Of a stretch of 64,000 bases of DNA, positions 34,853 through 43,660 are shown piece after piece (within the stretch, counting starts at the first letter, position 1; each line of letters opens with the position of its first letter). The notes beneath the pieces were generated by a model. That model searched no databases, had not been told where the DNA came from, and saw nothing but the letters and a program-made list of their open reading frames with translations. The position numbers and the translations under genes were made by a program. The stretch spans positions 1,364,001 to 1,428,000 of the forward strand of contig NZ_CP042464.1 of assembly GCF_015074785.1 (NCBI RefSeq), written 5' to 3'. This DNA comes from Segatella copri. GTDB lineage: Bacteria > Bacteroidota > Bacteroidia > Bacteroidales > Bacteroidaceae.

Positions 34853-37180
34853 ATGAAGGAAAAAGTAATTTTTACCACAGCGTTGTGCCTCTCGGCTATG
34901 ACTCCGATGATGGCGCAGAATATCACCGGCAAGGTGATGAATACCAAGGGAGAACCTTTGGCGTTTGCCAATGTAGTATTATTGAATAGAACAGACTCGG
35001 CTTTCGTCAAGGGCGCAGTGAGTGGAGAGGATGGCAGCTTTGCCATCGACTCTTCCTGCAACGGTGAAATCATCAAGGTGACCTCCGTAGGCTATAAGAC
35101 TATCTGCAAGGATTGCACGGGCGAGAATGTGGGCATTATCAAGATGGAAGAAGACAGTAAGATGCTCGGCGAAGTTGTCGTGAAGTCATCCCTGCCTAAG
35201 ACTATCCTGAAGAATGGCGGAATGACGACAACCGTTGTCGGATCCGTACTTGAGAAGGCAGGAACCATGGAGAACCTGCTCGACCGCATCCCTAACGTGT
35301 CTGCCCAGAATGGCAGCATCAAGGTATTCGGTCGCGGTGAGCCTGTTATCTATATCAATGGACGACAGATGAGAGACAAGAGCGAGCTGGACCGTTTGCA
35401 TTCAGATAACATCAAGTCGGTGGAAGTCATCACTAACCCTGATGCTCGTTACGCAGCCAGCACCAAGGCGGTCATCCGTATCACAACGAAGAAAATACTG
35501 GGTGAAGGATTCGGATTTGACGCTACAACAGAAGGATCGTACGACGAGAAAAAGAACATTGGAGGATATGGCAGGCTGAATATGAACTATCGCAAGAATG
35601 GATTAGAGCTGGGCGCATACGCTTTTGGAGCAAGACAATACCAGCCAGACAATAAAGACTTACAGCAGAAGACTTATCTTGACAAGACGTGGAACCAGAA
35701 AAGTGAGATAAGACAAGTAGGTATTATCGAAGCCATGAACTTTCGATTGGATGCCAGCTACCAGTTGGATGCCAACAACTCTATAGGTGCCAACTTTGGT
35801 TTTCTAAGAAATCCAAAACAAACATGGAACGGCGATATGAGTTCTTCTATATTGCAAGACGAAGAATTGTCTGAAAGTTCTGATAGTCATGCTGATTTCT
35901 TTTGGCAGAAGAATAATCTTTCAAGCAACATTTACTATGTGGGAAAGATTGGCAAACTCGGCATCGACTTCAATACCGACTGGCTATGGTCGAAGGAATA
36001 CCAGAACGATGTTACCAAAGAGCAATACCAGGAAGTGGGGATGAATGCACAAAGCCAAACGGCTCATAGCTTGACTAACAAGGATTATCATTTGCTTGCT
36101 TCCAAGCTGGTTCTTTCTTATCCTCTGTTGGGCGGCGACTTATCTTTGGGTGGTGAATATTCAAATACCCATCGTACCTCAAAGTATCAAGTGGTGCCAA
36201 CCAACTTGGTATCGGATGACGACAGCCGTATTACAGAAAGCATGACATCTTCATTCTTGACCTATTCAAGAGATTTCGGAAACGTAAGCATGGAGGCAGG
36301 ACTGAGATACGAGTACATCGACTTCAACTACTATGAATACGGCAAGTATATGCCAGGACAAAGCAAGTCGTATGGCAATTGGTTCCCATCGCTCAGCTTA
36401 TCGATGCCTGTGGGCAAGGTACAGATGCAGCTGAGCTATTCTGCCGACATCGATCGTCCTTCCTATCATTTCCTGCGCAGCGGCATTCAGTATGACAACC
36501 GCTACACGTATGAAACAGGAAACCCATTCTTGGTGTCTGAGATAAGCAGAAATCTCAACTACGAGTTGGCTTACAAATGGTTGACATTCGATATGACCTA
36601 CAGTCATACTTCACATCCAATTATGTCAACAGTGGAGACTTATAAGGATAATCCTGCAATAGGCTTGATGAAGCCTGTGAATGGGAATTCGTATAATGAC
36701 GTAGCTGCATCCATTAATTTGCGCCCTTCGTTTGGCATCTGGTATCCTTCGCTTACTGCATCCATTGACAAGCAATGGTTTGATATGGAGACGCACGATG
36801 GGAAATCGCTCAATAAGCCAATGGCTTCTTTCCGTTTTGACAATACCCTCAACACCAAATTAGGAATGTTTACGTTGATGATGTCATATATCACGAAAGG
36901 CCATGAGAAGAACCAGTATCTGTACAAGCCAATGTTTTGCACGAATGTTTCCGCATATAAGGCTTTCTTGAAGGATCGTTTGTCGTTTCAGCTCTTCATC
37001 TATGATTTGTTCGGGACAAACGACAGCCACATGATTGCTCATTTTGGCAAAATAAAGCAAATGGTGTATGATGGATTGTCAACAAGCAAAGTGTCGCTTA
37101 CTGTACGGTATAAGTTCAACACTACAAGAAGCAAGTATAAGGGTACGGGTGCTGGAGAAAGCCAGAAGAACAGAATGTAA
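34853..37180 (+). CDS. TonB-dependent receptor-like outer-membrane protein
   Basis: 775 residues from the ATG at 34853. Signal peptide MKEKVIFTTALCLSAMTPMM, then a carboxypeptidase-regulatory-like domain (about 24-105: ITGKVMNTKGEPLAFANVVL), plug (about 110-225: LEKAGTMENLLDRIPNVSAQ, PVIYINGRQM, VEVITNPDARYAASTKAVIR) and a barrel of the OMP_b-brl_3 type ending SKYKGTGAGESQKNRM. That C-terminal SKYKGTGAG motif is shared with the two STN receptors at 14035 and 18984. It lacks an STN domain and has no sigma genes beside it; the nearest regulator is the PAS-LuxR protein at 37833. Ligand unknown, no SusD. Confidence 0.9.
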   Translation: MKEKVIFTTALCLSAMTPMMAQNITGKVMNTKGEPLAFANVVLLNRTDSAFVKGAVSGEDGSFAIDSSCNGEIIKVTSVGYKTICKDCTGENVGIIKMEEDSKMLGEVVVKSSLPKTILKNGGMTTTVVGSVLEKAGTMENLLDRIPNVSAQNGSIKVFGRGEPVIYINGRQMRDKSELDRLHSDNIKSVEVITNPDARYAASTKAVIRITTKKILGEGFGFDATTEGSYDEKKNIGGYGRLNMNYRKNGLELGAYAFGARQYQPDNKDLQQKTYLDKTWNQKSEIRQVGIIEAMNFRLDASYQLDANNSIGANFGFLRNPKQTWNGDMSSSILQDEELSESSDSHADFFWQKNNLSSNIYYVGKIGKLGIDFNTDWLWSKEYQNDVTKEQYQEVGMNAQSQTAHSLTNKDYHLLASKLVLSYPLLGGDLSLGGEYSNTHRTSKYQVVPTNLVSDDDSRITESMTSSFLTYSRDFGNVSMEAGLRYEYIDFNYYEYGKYMPGQSKSYGNWFPSLSLSMPVGKVQMQLSYSADIDRPSYHFLRSGIQYDNRYTYETGNPFLVSEISRNLNYELAYKWLTFDMTYSHTSHPIMSTVETYKDNPAIGLMKPVNGNSYNDVAASINLRPSFGIWYPSLTASIDKQWFDMETHDGKSLNKPMASFRFDNTLNTKLGMFTLMMSYITKGHEKNQYLYKPMFCTNVSAYKAFLKDRLSFQLFIYDLFGTNDSHMIAHFGKIKQMVYDGLSTSKVSLTVRYKFNTTRSKYKGTGAGESQKNRM

Positions 37181-37232
37181 TCTGTCTATCTGCAGCATCC
37201 TGTAATGGTGTAATGAAAAAATCTCTCTATAA

Positions 37233-37826
37233 ATGAACAACCCAATAAAATTGTTGATTAGTGGCGCAGACATGGGAAGCTTGATAGCTTCCTGTGCCTT
37301 GCTCCATGACTTCCATAAAAGCCCTCGGCAGGAAGATAGATTTCAAATCTATCGCATAGAAAAGGATACGCTGACGATGGAAGATGTGGATGCATGCGAC
37401 TTGTCGGGCATCCGATATGCGGTGAATGCAACCTTGCATGACAACGAAGCCTCCTTCGCTTTCGATGAGAAATGCAAGGAGCAGGGCATCCCCGTTATCC
37501 ATGCCGTCAATCTTGGCAAGGCTGCCTTTCTCGCTGTAGAGAAACCGAAAGGCTATCCATTCAGCGAAGTAGTGAAAAAAGGTTCGGATGATTTCCGTTG
37601 CTCACTGGGCAAGTATATCTCGCAGTACGGTATGTTCTGGCAGATGCCCGTGCCTTGGATAGATGAAGCCATCAGGCATTATTCTGAGGAGTCTTTCCCG
37701 CAACTGGGCATCGGGGCATATATTGCCGCCGGCTATTGTGCCAACATCCTCGTAAACCTTGCGGAAGGCAAGGAGGTGAAATACTTCCCCAAGTTCTATC
37801 TCTCGCCATTGTTGGAAGAGATATGA
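37233..37826 (+). CDS. Small E1/ThiF-like protein, function unknown
   Basis: 197 residues. The opening KLLISGADMGSLIASCALLH is a degenerate Rossmann dinucleotide-binding loop, and VNATLHDNEASFAFDEKCKE then QGIPVIHAVNLGKAAFLAVE resembles the middle of ThiF/MoeB/E1-like adenylyltransferases, where a partner is handed to the enzyme after VDATDN-type sequence. No zinc-binding CxxC pair and no canonical catalytic Cys are seen, and it is shorter than ThiF (about 250), so it may be an inactive or specialised relative. It follows the receptor by 52 bases in the same direction and may be co-transcribed. The assignment is tentative. Confidence 0.5.
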   Translation: MNNPIKLLISGADMGSLIASCALLHDFHKSPRQEDRFQIYRIEKDTLTMEDVDACDLSGIRYAVNATLHDNEASFAFDEKCKEQGIPVIHAVNLGKAAFLAVEKPKGYPFSEVVKKGSDDFRCSLGKYISQYGMFWQMPVPWIDEAIRHYSEESFPQLGIGAYIAAGYCANILVNLAEGKEVKYFPKFYLSPLLEEI

Positions 37827-37832
37827 TTGCGA

Positions 37833-38591
37833 TTATATCATCTGATAGTTCGTGGCATGAAACAGCGCCTCGGCAATGTTCTTCACGCCTATCTTGGCGA
37901 AAAGGTTGCGCTTGCAAGCCTTTATAGTGTCAACCGATTTGCATAGTCGGTCGGCAATATCATTCATCGTGTAACCTTGGGCAGACAATCTCAAAACATC
38001 TCTCTCAGTCTCGCTCAAGGTTATGCCTTCTTTCTTTTCCCACTTGTGGCGCAATGTGGAATATTCAAAATAGCTACGCTCACCATTCTTCTGCATGATG
38101 ATATGTCCCGGTTCATCGGTTGCCGCCAATGATACGGTGCAGAGGGCAAGCCAGATTCTTCCGTCATCAGAAAGAAGTATCGGAGTAAGGTGATGATGAA
38201 TCAATCGGCTATGCCTGCCATTGGTAAGATGAAAGTCGTACGAGATGGTATAGTCCAGACGGTCGCCCACAGGCAATTCGTTGAAAAGATCAAAACCTTT
38301 CTTGTTCACTTCGAGCAGCATCTGCAGGTCGGCCTCCGGAACATGGTCGATATACATCTGATAACCAGCCTCTATCAACTGCTCCGGTTCCAATCCGCAG
38401 AGATAAGCGAGGTTATCTGATGCATAGATGAAGTCCTGATGAAAATAGTCGATGATATAGACACACTGGTAGGTGCTGCGGGCAAAGGCTTTTGCCGCAT
38501 TCACCAATAATTCTATCTTTTCGTAATCTTCTCTGTTGATATGATTCACTTCGTTGGAATGGAGGAAGAAATCTTCTTTTTCTTTATTCAT
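37833..38591 (-). CDS. PAS-LuxR-type transcriptional regulator
   Basis: 252 residues. A PAS-like sensor domain (about 35-165) contains VYIIDYFHQDFIYASDNLAY and LCGLEPEQLIEAGYQMYIDH. The C-terminal LuxR/GerE helix-turn-helix (about 188-252) reads ITLSETERDVLRLSAQGYTM, NDIADRLCKSVDTIKACKRN, LFAKIGVKNIAEAL, close to the canonical family. There is no receiver domain, so it responds to a directly bound ligand or redox state. It is convergent with the E1-like gene, its stop seven bases away. Its regulon cannot be told from sequence; the receptor at 34853 is a candidate by proximity. Confidence 0.88.
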   Translation of the reverse strand: MNKEKEDFFLHSNEVNHINREDYEKIELLVNAAKAFARSTYQCVYIIDYFHQDFIYASDNLAYLCGLEPEQLIEAGYQMYIDHVPEADLQMLLEVNKKGFDLFNELPVGDRLDYTISYDFHLTNGRHSRLIHHHLTPILLSDDGRIWLALCTVSLAATDEPGHIIMQKNGERSYFEYSTLRHKWEKKEGITLSETERDVLRLSAQGYTMNDIADRLCKSVDTIKACKRNLFAKIGVKNIAEALFHATNYQMI

Positions 38592-39148
38592 AAGCTATTC
38601 TGAATATTACTCTTTCTATCTGTTCTCCGATTCATCAAGCCATCGGATCTCTTTTTAAATACGCTATTCGGCTACAAAAGTACATATTTTTATTTGATTA
38701 CAACTCTATTGGATTGTTTATTTACAGATAATTAACCGTAAAAGACGAAGACTTACCCGAAGACGCTGATGATTCTCGTTAACCACTGGATATGCGTAGT
38801 ATAACCCATACGCATTCAGCATTTCCTTGTTCTTGGAATCTTGCTGATTATTCATAACACACTGATAATCAACACTAATTAGGATGGTAAAATAACGAAA
38901 GAAACAAATTAGGAACAACAAAATCAAGAAACCCCAAAATGAAAGCCTGAGAAAACATAAATTAACACAGAAAACAACGATAAATTTCCTTTTCTTTCAT
39001 TTCGGGAGTAAAGCCCTAATGTTGTATGTTAAACACAAAAGTTACTTTTTTGTGCGTAAAATAGTAGCAAATTAAAGTAATAAAACATATTTTTTATGCA
39101 ACTATACAATATTTTCTAAAGATTCTCGTATATTACAATAAGTGTATA
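38592..39148. other. AT-rich intergenic region, no supported gene
   Basis: It contains the minus-strand -7 element of the LuxR-type gene (CAAAAGTA, 38675-38682) and a short hairpin with arms ATGCGTA (38792-38798) and TACGCAT (38809-38815). A minus-strand frame (38718-38855, 45 codons) has no promoter I can see. This stretch marks the left edge of the AT-rich accessory island. Confidence 0.5.
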
Positions 39149-39156
39149 TATCTTTG
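39149..39156 (+). promoter_or_regulatory. -7 promoter element of the restriction-modification operon
   Basis: TATCTTTG, 23 bases before the ATG at 39180; the in-frame TTG at 39159 is too close to it to be the start. GTATAT occurs at 39128-39133 and 39144-39149, weak candidates for controller binding. Confidence 0.6.
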
Positions 39157-39179
39157 CATTGAACTTAAATAAAATTACA

Positions 39180-39395
39180 ATGAATGAGCTTAATAGAATA
39201 AAAGTAGTTCTTGTAGAACAAAAGAAAACAGGTAAATGGTTAGCAGGGCAACTTGGAGTTAGTGTTACAACAACCAGTCGTTGGTGCTCTAATTCTGCTC
39301 AGCCAGATTTACAAACACTAAGTAAGATTGCTAAGTTGTTAAAAATAGATACAAGAGAACTTCTTGTTCCAACAGACTTGCATGAAAACTTTTAA
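39180..39395 (+). CDS. XRE-family controller-type protein of the restriction-modification operon
   Basis: 71 residues consisting of one helix-turn-helix domain: LVEQKKTGKWLAGQLGVSVT, TTSRWCSNSAQPDLQTLSKI, AKLLKIDTRELL. Size and fold match the C (controller) proteins that time expression of restriction enzymes relative to methyltransferases, but many generic XRE regulators look the same. It is followed 18 bases later by the methyltransferase gene, which is itself followed after another 18 bases by the nuclease gene. Probably it binds its own promoter. Confidence 0.85.
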   Translation: MNELNRIKVVLVEQKKTGKWLAGQLGVSVTTTSRWCSNSAQPDLQTLSKIAKLLKIDTRELLVPTDLHENF

Positions 39396-39413
39396 AATTA
39401 AACAATAGAAAAA

Positions 39414-40967
39414 ATGAATAGTGAAAAAAATGCTCCTAGATATTTTATGCATAAATATTGGGGGAAAAAACCAGCCACTGGCATAAGTCCTTTGGTAGAA
39501 AAATATACAAACCCTGGAGATACTATTATTGATCCATTTTCAGGGTATGGAGTTTTCTGTTGTGAAGCATATCTTAAAAATAGAAACGTTATAGTAAATG
39601 ATCTCAATCCGATTGCCAATTTTATAGCACATAATTTGTTCTCAAACGATGTTAATATTTCAAAAGTAAAAAGGGTATGGGAAAAGATCAAAGCAGAAAT
39701 GTCTACTTTCATAAACGAATGGTATAATATTACCATTGGCGAGAAAACATATCTGCCTATATCAGTTTTAAGAAATAAGGATGGTTTACCGCTGCAATTT
39801 ACTTTTAAGGATGGAAAAAAGACGTCTATTGAAGATATTCCAGAAGAGCTAGCAAAAGAGTTCTGTGAGAAAGAAAACAATTACAAAATAACGGATTGGT
39901 ATCCTATGGTTTCGATTATTGAAAATTCCAGAATATCAGCTCGCCCGAACATGACAATAAAAGATCTTTTTACCAAAAGGACACTTGCTTGTCATGCAAA
40001 ATTGTTGTCATTGATAAATAAATATGCAACAGGATCTGATAAAGACTTGTTTTTAATTGCATTTACAGCAAATTTAGCCAACTGTTCCAAACTTGTTCCA
40101 CCTATCAAAAGCAGAGGGGCACTTGCTCAAGGAGCTTGGATGACCGGTTTTTATATTGGTGAGACATATATAGAGAATAATGTATTACATTATTACGAAA
40201 ATCGCATAAGGAAGGCGATAAAGGGAAAAGAAGATTTCTTGAATGCGCTATTGGGTGATTTAATGAAAGAGCCTATCCAATCTACTTTCAAAATCACCAA
40301 CTTTGATGCAAAAAGGTTGCAACTCCCAGACAACTCTGTGGACTATGTTTTTACAGACCCTCCTTATGGGGATAGTGTACCATATTTTGAGCAAAGTGTA
40401 ATTTGGAACTCATGGCTACAGTTTGTTCCTGATTATCAGCAAGAAATTGTAATATCCGATAGTAATCAACGTCACAAAGATATTGAGGCTTTTGAACATG
40501 ACATAAATTCTGCTTTTTCAGAAATTCGAAGAGTGTTAAAAGATAATAAATATTTTTCACTTACATTTCACTCTCTTTCTGGACTAGAATGGAAAGCCGT
40601 TAGCAATGCGTGTGTTTTCAACAATTTCAATGTTGTTGATTATGAATGGTTAGAACAAAAGACCTACCCACCACGTCAACTTAATCGTGTTAAATCGATT
40701 AAAGGTGATGTCCTTGTGACTTTTCGAAAGAATCCAGCACCTGTACACTTACGTGTTTGTGATGATAGTCAATTTATAAAAATTATAACTGAGTTCATAA
40801 CTGAAACGATCAAGAAGGGGACTACCGACACAAATGCTATAATGATGGCTATAATGGAATGGATTTTGCGAAATATGATTATAATAGGCAATGTCGATGT
40901 GTTTACAGTTCTGAATAATCGTTTTCAACTGGACAAGGAAGGAAATTGGAGTATAAAACAAAAGTAA
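39414..40967 (+). CDS. DNA methyltransferase (amino-methylating)
   Basis: 517 residues. The N-terminal part reads YFMHKYWGKKPATGISPLVE then DPFSGYG (D40-G46), a motif-I-type S-adenosylmethionine site, followed by VNDLNPIANF, the motif II acidic pair position. The catalytic motif IV is TDPPYGDS with D315-P-P-Y318, which indicates N6-adenine or N4-cytosine methylation. The 270 residues between motif I and IV are long and probably hold the target-recognition part. It is the modification half of the operon with the downstream nuclease. Strongly AT-rich compared with the flanking core genes, suggesting lateral transfer. Target sequence unknown. Confidence 0.88.
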   Translation: MNSEKNAPRYFMHKYWGKKPATGISPLVEKYTNPGDTIIDPFSGYGVFCCEAYLKNRNVIVNDLNPIANFIAHNLFSNDVNISKVKRVWEKIKAEMSTFINEWYNITIGEKTYLPISVLRNKDGLPLQFTFKDGKKTSIEDIPEELAKEFCEKENNYKITDWYPMVSIIENSRISARPNMTIKDLFTKRTLACHAKLLSLINKYATGSDKDLFLIAFTANLANCSKLVPPIKSRGALAQGAWMTGFYIGETYIENNVLHYYENRIRKAIKGKEDFLNALLGDLMKEPIQSTFKITNFDAKRLQLPDNSVDYVFTDPPYGDSVPYFEQSVIWNSWLQFVPDYQQEIVISDSNQRHKDIEAFEHDINSAFSEIRRVLKDNKYFSLTFHSLSGLEWKAVSNACVFNNFNVVDYEWLEQKTYPPRQLNRVKSIKGDVLVTFRKNPAPVHLRVCDDSQFIKIITEFITETIKKGTTDTNAIMMAIMEWILRNMIIIGNVDVFTVLNNRFQLDKEGNWSIKQK

Positions 40968-40985
40968 AATATAAAAATATTCAAT

Positions 40986-42074
40986 ATGACAAACTTTGAG
41001 AAATGGGACAAAGAGTTCCGTGCACAAAATCTTTACGCTTTCAACAACAATGAAAGTGCTTTGTTGTACTTGAAGATTAGAGCCGTATGTCGTGGAAAAC
41101 AGATTAAACAATTTGTTGAGAAAAATGGCATTGAGCTTACTTCTACAAAGATTAACGAGCAGTTTGCCGAGTTGTATTCAATAATGGAGAATACACCTAA
41201 TGGCAAGACTATGCTTGATACTTATCTGTGCGACAGAAACAATGAATGGTATCACACGATGGGTGTGGATGAAGAAAAATTGAAAAGTGGTTTACGTCAG
41301 ATAAACAACTACGAATGGGGAGGAGATCAAGAAAACTCTCTTGACCAATATCTTGTCCGTAGATATATTAAAGTAATCAGCGATTATGATGAACTACGCA
41401 GCAAGGCTGATGCTATTGCAACAAATGCTTGGAATTTCGTTCAAACAAGTTGGTATAACAACTGGACATCCTATCTTATTGAATCAATATTTAAGAAGCA
41501 TAGACGTGTGTTGTCTGCGGTTGGTGAAATCAAAAGTGTTGACTTTTTTATTGAGAATAACCCTATCGATTTGAAAGTTACCTATTTTCCTGGAGCTTAT
41601 ATGCAAGGTAAGTTAAAAGAAGCATTAGGCAACACTGAGTTAACTTGGTTGAAGCGTCAGGCTAAGAAATATGGTATTACACCAGATAAAAATCTTTCTG
41701 ATTCCGAACAGTATAATTTCTTAAAAGAAGAAATCGAAAATCAAGGACATCAAGAAGTTATATCTCAACTTACTGCTACAAGAAAACAGATTGTAAATGA
41801 GGCTCGTAATAATCCAGAAAACCTGATGAAATGGCTTTATGAGAATCAAAGTCCTCGTTTGTTCGGTGCTGAAAACCGTCTGTTTGTTGTTCTTGTCGAT
41901 TCTACGGACATGAATCAGTCGTGGAAGATGAAGAGAGCATTCTCGTTAATTGAGCCTAAGGTAAATACATACCTTGATAGCTTCAGTGAAAATTCTCTAA
42001 AGAAAATTGAATTCACATTTAATAAAATAATATACGAAAGTCTTGCCGACATAATCTTTGTCGTAAAAGAATAA
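40986..42074 (+). CDS. Type II-like restriction endonuclease (PD-(D/E)XK candidate)
   Basis: 362 residues without a close named homologue. The segment around SVDFFIENNPIDLKVTYFPG gives the catalytic pattern D186-x8-D195-L-K197 of the PD-(D/E)XK nuclease fold, preceded by an E in VGEIKSV. The rest is helical and mixed, without transmembrane segments. Position immediately after the DNA methyltransferase (18 bases) and behind a controller-like gene makes it the cognate restriction enzyme. Recognition site cannot be predicted; identification rests on context plus this motif. Confidence 0.75.
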   Translation: MTNFEKWDKEFRAQNLYAFNNNESALLYLKIRAVCRGKQIKQFVEKNGIELTSTKINEQFAELYSIMENTPNGKTMLDTYLCDRNNEWYHTMGVDEEKLKSGLRQINNYEWGGDQENSLDQYLVRRYIKVISDYDELRSKADAIATNAWNFVQTSWYNNWTSYLIESIFKKHRRVLSAVGEIKSVDFFIENNPIDLKVTYFPGAYMQGKLKEALGNTELTWLKRQAKKYGITPDKNLSDSEQYNFLKEEIENQGHQEVISQLTATRKQIVNEARNNPENLMKWLYENQSPRLFGAENRLFVVLVDSTDMNQSWKMKRAFSLIEPKVNTYLDSFSENSLKKIEFTFNKIIYESLADIIFVVKE

Positions 42075-42140
42075 ATGGAGGAAAGATGGTAATATTGCAT
42101 AATCCAAATTCCATTTAGTTTTTCGTAAAACAGAAACGAT

Positions 42141-42797
42141 ATGAGAAAAATTGCTGCTTTATTGTTTTTGTGCTTTATGCCGATCAGCCTATTTGCACAA
42201 ACTTATAAAATGTATCAAACACGTAACTACCATAACCAGTTACGTTTGAATACTGCTACGGGAGAAGTATTACAGGTGCAAGATGACGGTCAATCTTGGA
42301 AAATATGTGATGCAATGGAAGATGGTGGCGAAACTGATAATCGCTTTTGTCTTTATGAAACACAGAATATGTGGACTTTCATCATGCTTGATACTTTTAC
42401 AGGAAAGAATTGGCAAGTCCAATTTAGCACAAAAGGAACAGATTACATGTTTGCTGCACCAATAAATTACTGGTCAAAAGCATATCCATCTTCAACTGAT
42501 AGATGGCAGGGTAGATTCAAAATGTTTGCTACTCAAAATATGTGGACATTCATCATGTTGGATAGTTTTACAGGAAGACTTTGGCAAGTGCAATACGATA
42601 CCAAGTCTTTAGACAACCTCCTTTGCGTTTCAATTAATGAAGAAGTTCTTGAAGCAGGTAATAGTAGCATTTTTACAATACAACCGATGACGAGTATGTA
42701 TCAATACTATTTGATAAGCAGTAAGTCCGGTGCAATGTGGCAATTTCAGTGGACAACTAAAGGTCCTGACTATAGATGGATCAAAAGGGTTAATTGA
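42141..42797 (+). CDS. Exported repeat protein of unknown function
   Basis: 218 residues with a signal peptide (MRKIAALLFLCFMPISLFAQ). The mature part is built of four imperfect repeats of about 45 residues, two of which are very similar: TQNMWTFIMLDTFTGKNWQV and TQNMWTFIMLDSFTGRLWQV. The first (TRNYHNQLRLNTATGEVLQV) and last (YLISSKSGAMWQFQ) are divergent. The WxxxLD..TG..WQVQ pattern suggests a small beta-propeller- or beta-trefoil-like periplasmic protein. It sits 66 bases after the nuclease, in the same direction, which is unexpected for a restriction cluster. No family recognised. Confidence 0.75.
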   Translation: MRKIAALLFLCFMPISLFAQTYKMYQTRNYHNQLRLNTATGEVLQVQDDGQSWKICDAMEDGGETDNRFCLYETQNMWTFIMLDTFTGKNWQVQFSTKGTDYMFAAPINYWSKAYPSSTDRWQGRFKMFATQNMWTFIMLDSFTGRLWQVQYDTKSLDNLLCVSINEEVLEAGNSSIFTIQPMTSMYQYYLISSKSGAMWQFQWTTKGPDYRWIKRVN

Positions 42798-42813
42798 CAA
42801 ATTGTATTTGTTT

Positions 42814-43647
42814 ATGAAAATAAAAAACATAAATGACATTACATTGTTTAGATACTTGTTTTGTCTTGATAAAAGAGAATTGCCACAAAGCATTCTTAAT
42901 TGGTGTAATAATATCGGTAGTGCAATTGATTCTGACAGAGAGAATGCGATAAGAGAATTATCTACAGTAAAAGGAAACTGCCGTAATTTGGTCGTTTTCT
43001 CTAAGACATTTATTGATACGATGGATAAATCCTATATGAAATTTACACAATTTCATATTGATATTCTCCAAGAGTTAGATAATGAGAATGGAATTGTTCG
43101 TAGCCCATACTTTATAGAAGGGTGTTATGTCGTGTATAGCATAAAGAATGGCTGTCTTACTTTATGGATATTCCAAGACAACATCAATAAATATTTGTCG
43201 ATACCTACATATTACATTTGTGTGTCACCAAAAGATAGAATTAAGGGAAATGGACATCAGTTAGACTGCATGGTTCTACCTCTTATTGATGGTTGTATGG
43301 AAGCAAATATCAGAGATTACATAGATATGGTCTTAGATTATTTGTGTTTAAGACAATGGGCAGAAGTGCAATTAGGTAAGGTTTCAACCACTGTTAGAAA
43401 AGAGGTTAAGAAGAAAAAGAAAAATCAGAATGTCACAGGACCAGGACTTGATTACTATCGATTTGACAGTAAGTGGTACACTGAAATATGTAATGATGAA
43501 TCTTTTAAGGTTAGTGGTCATTTCAGATTGCAACCTTATGGTGATGGCACAAGGAGACTGATATGGATTAACGAATTCACAAAGAATGGTTACCATAGAA
43601 AAGCTACTATAGACAAGGTTAAAGATGGAGAAGTTTCTCTTACATAA
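42814..43647 (+). CDS. Accessory protein of unknown function with basic linker
   Basis: 277 residues from the ATG at 42814, 16 bases after the previous stop; an earlier frame start at 42730 would overlap that gene. The first about 190 residues form one domain (DITLFRYLFCLDKRELPQSI, CYVVYSIKNGCLTLWIFQDN) of unknown family. A Lys-rich linker (VRKEVKKKKKNQN) leads to a C-terminal module with FKVSGHFRLQPYGDGTRRLI then WINEFTKNGYHRKA, a pattern I associate with small proteins of Bacteroidota phages and mobile elements. No catalytic motif is clear. It is followed 13 bases later by the PIN-like gene, so the two are probably co-translated. Confidence 0.6.
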   Translation: MKIKNINDITLFRYLFCLDKRELPQSILNWCNNIGSAIDSDRENAIRELSTVKGNCRNLVVFSKTFIDTMDKSYMKFTQFHIDILQELDNENGIVRSPYFIEGCYVVYSIKNGCLTLWIFQDNINKYLSIPTYYICVSPKDRIKGNGHQLDCMVLPLIDGCMEANIRDYIDMVLDYLCLRQWAEVQLGKVSTTVRKEVKKKKKNQNVTGPGLDYYRFDSKWYTEICNDESFKVSGHFRLQPYGDGTRRLIWINEFTKNGYHRKATIDKVKDGEVSLT

Positions 43648-43660
43648 ACATAGATAGACA

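Noticed and set aside
14035..37180. SusCD-type polysaccharide utilisation loci
   Set aside because: None of the five receptors has a SusD partner or glycoside hydrolases nearby, and their barrels are of the OMP_b-brl_3 type.
38718..38927. Minus-strand frame of 69 codons in the intergenic region before the restriction-modification operon
   Set aside because: No promoter, no recognisable motif, and poor coding character; could be a small gene but not supported.
39120..39160. A controller-binding C box upstream of the restriction-modification operon
   Set aside because: Only a weak GTATAT direct repeat is visible; no clear palindromic pair.
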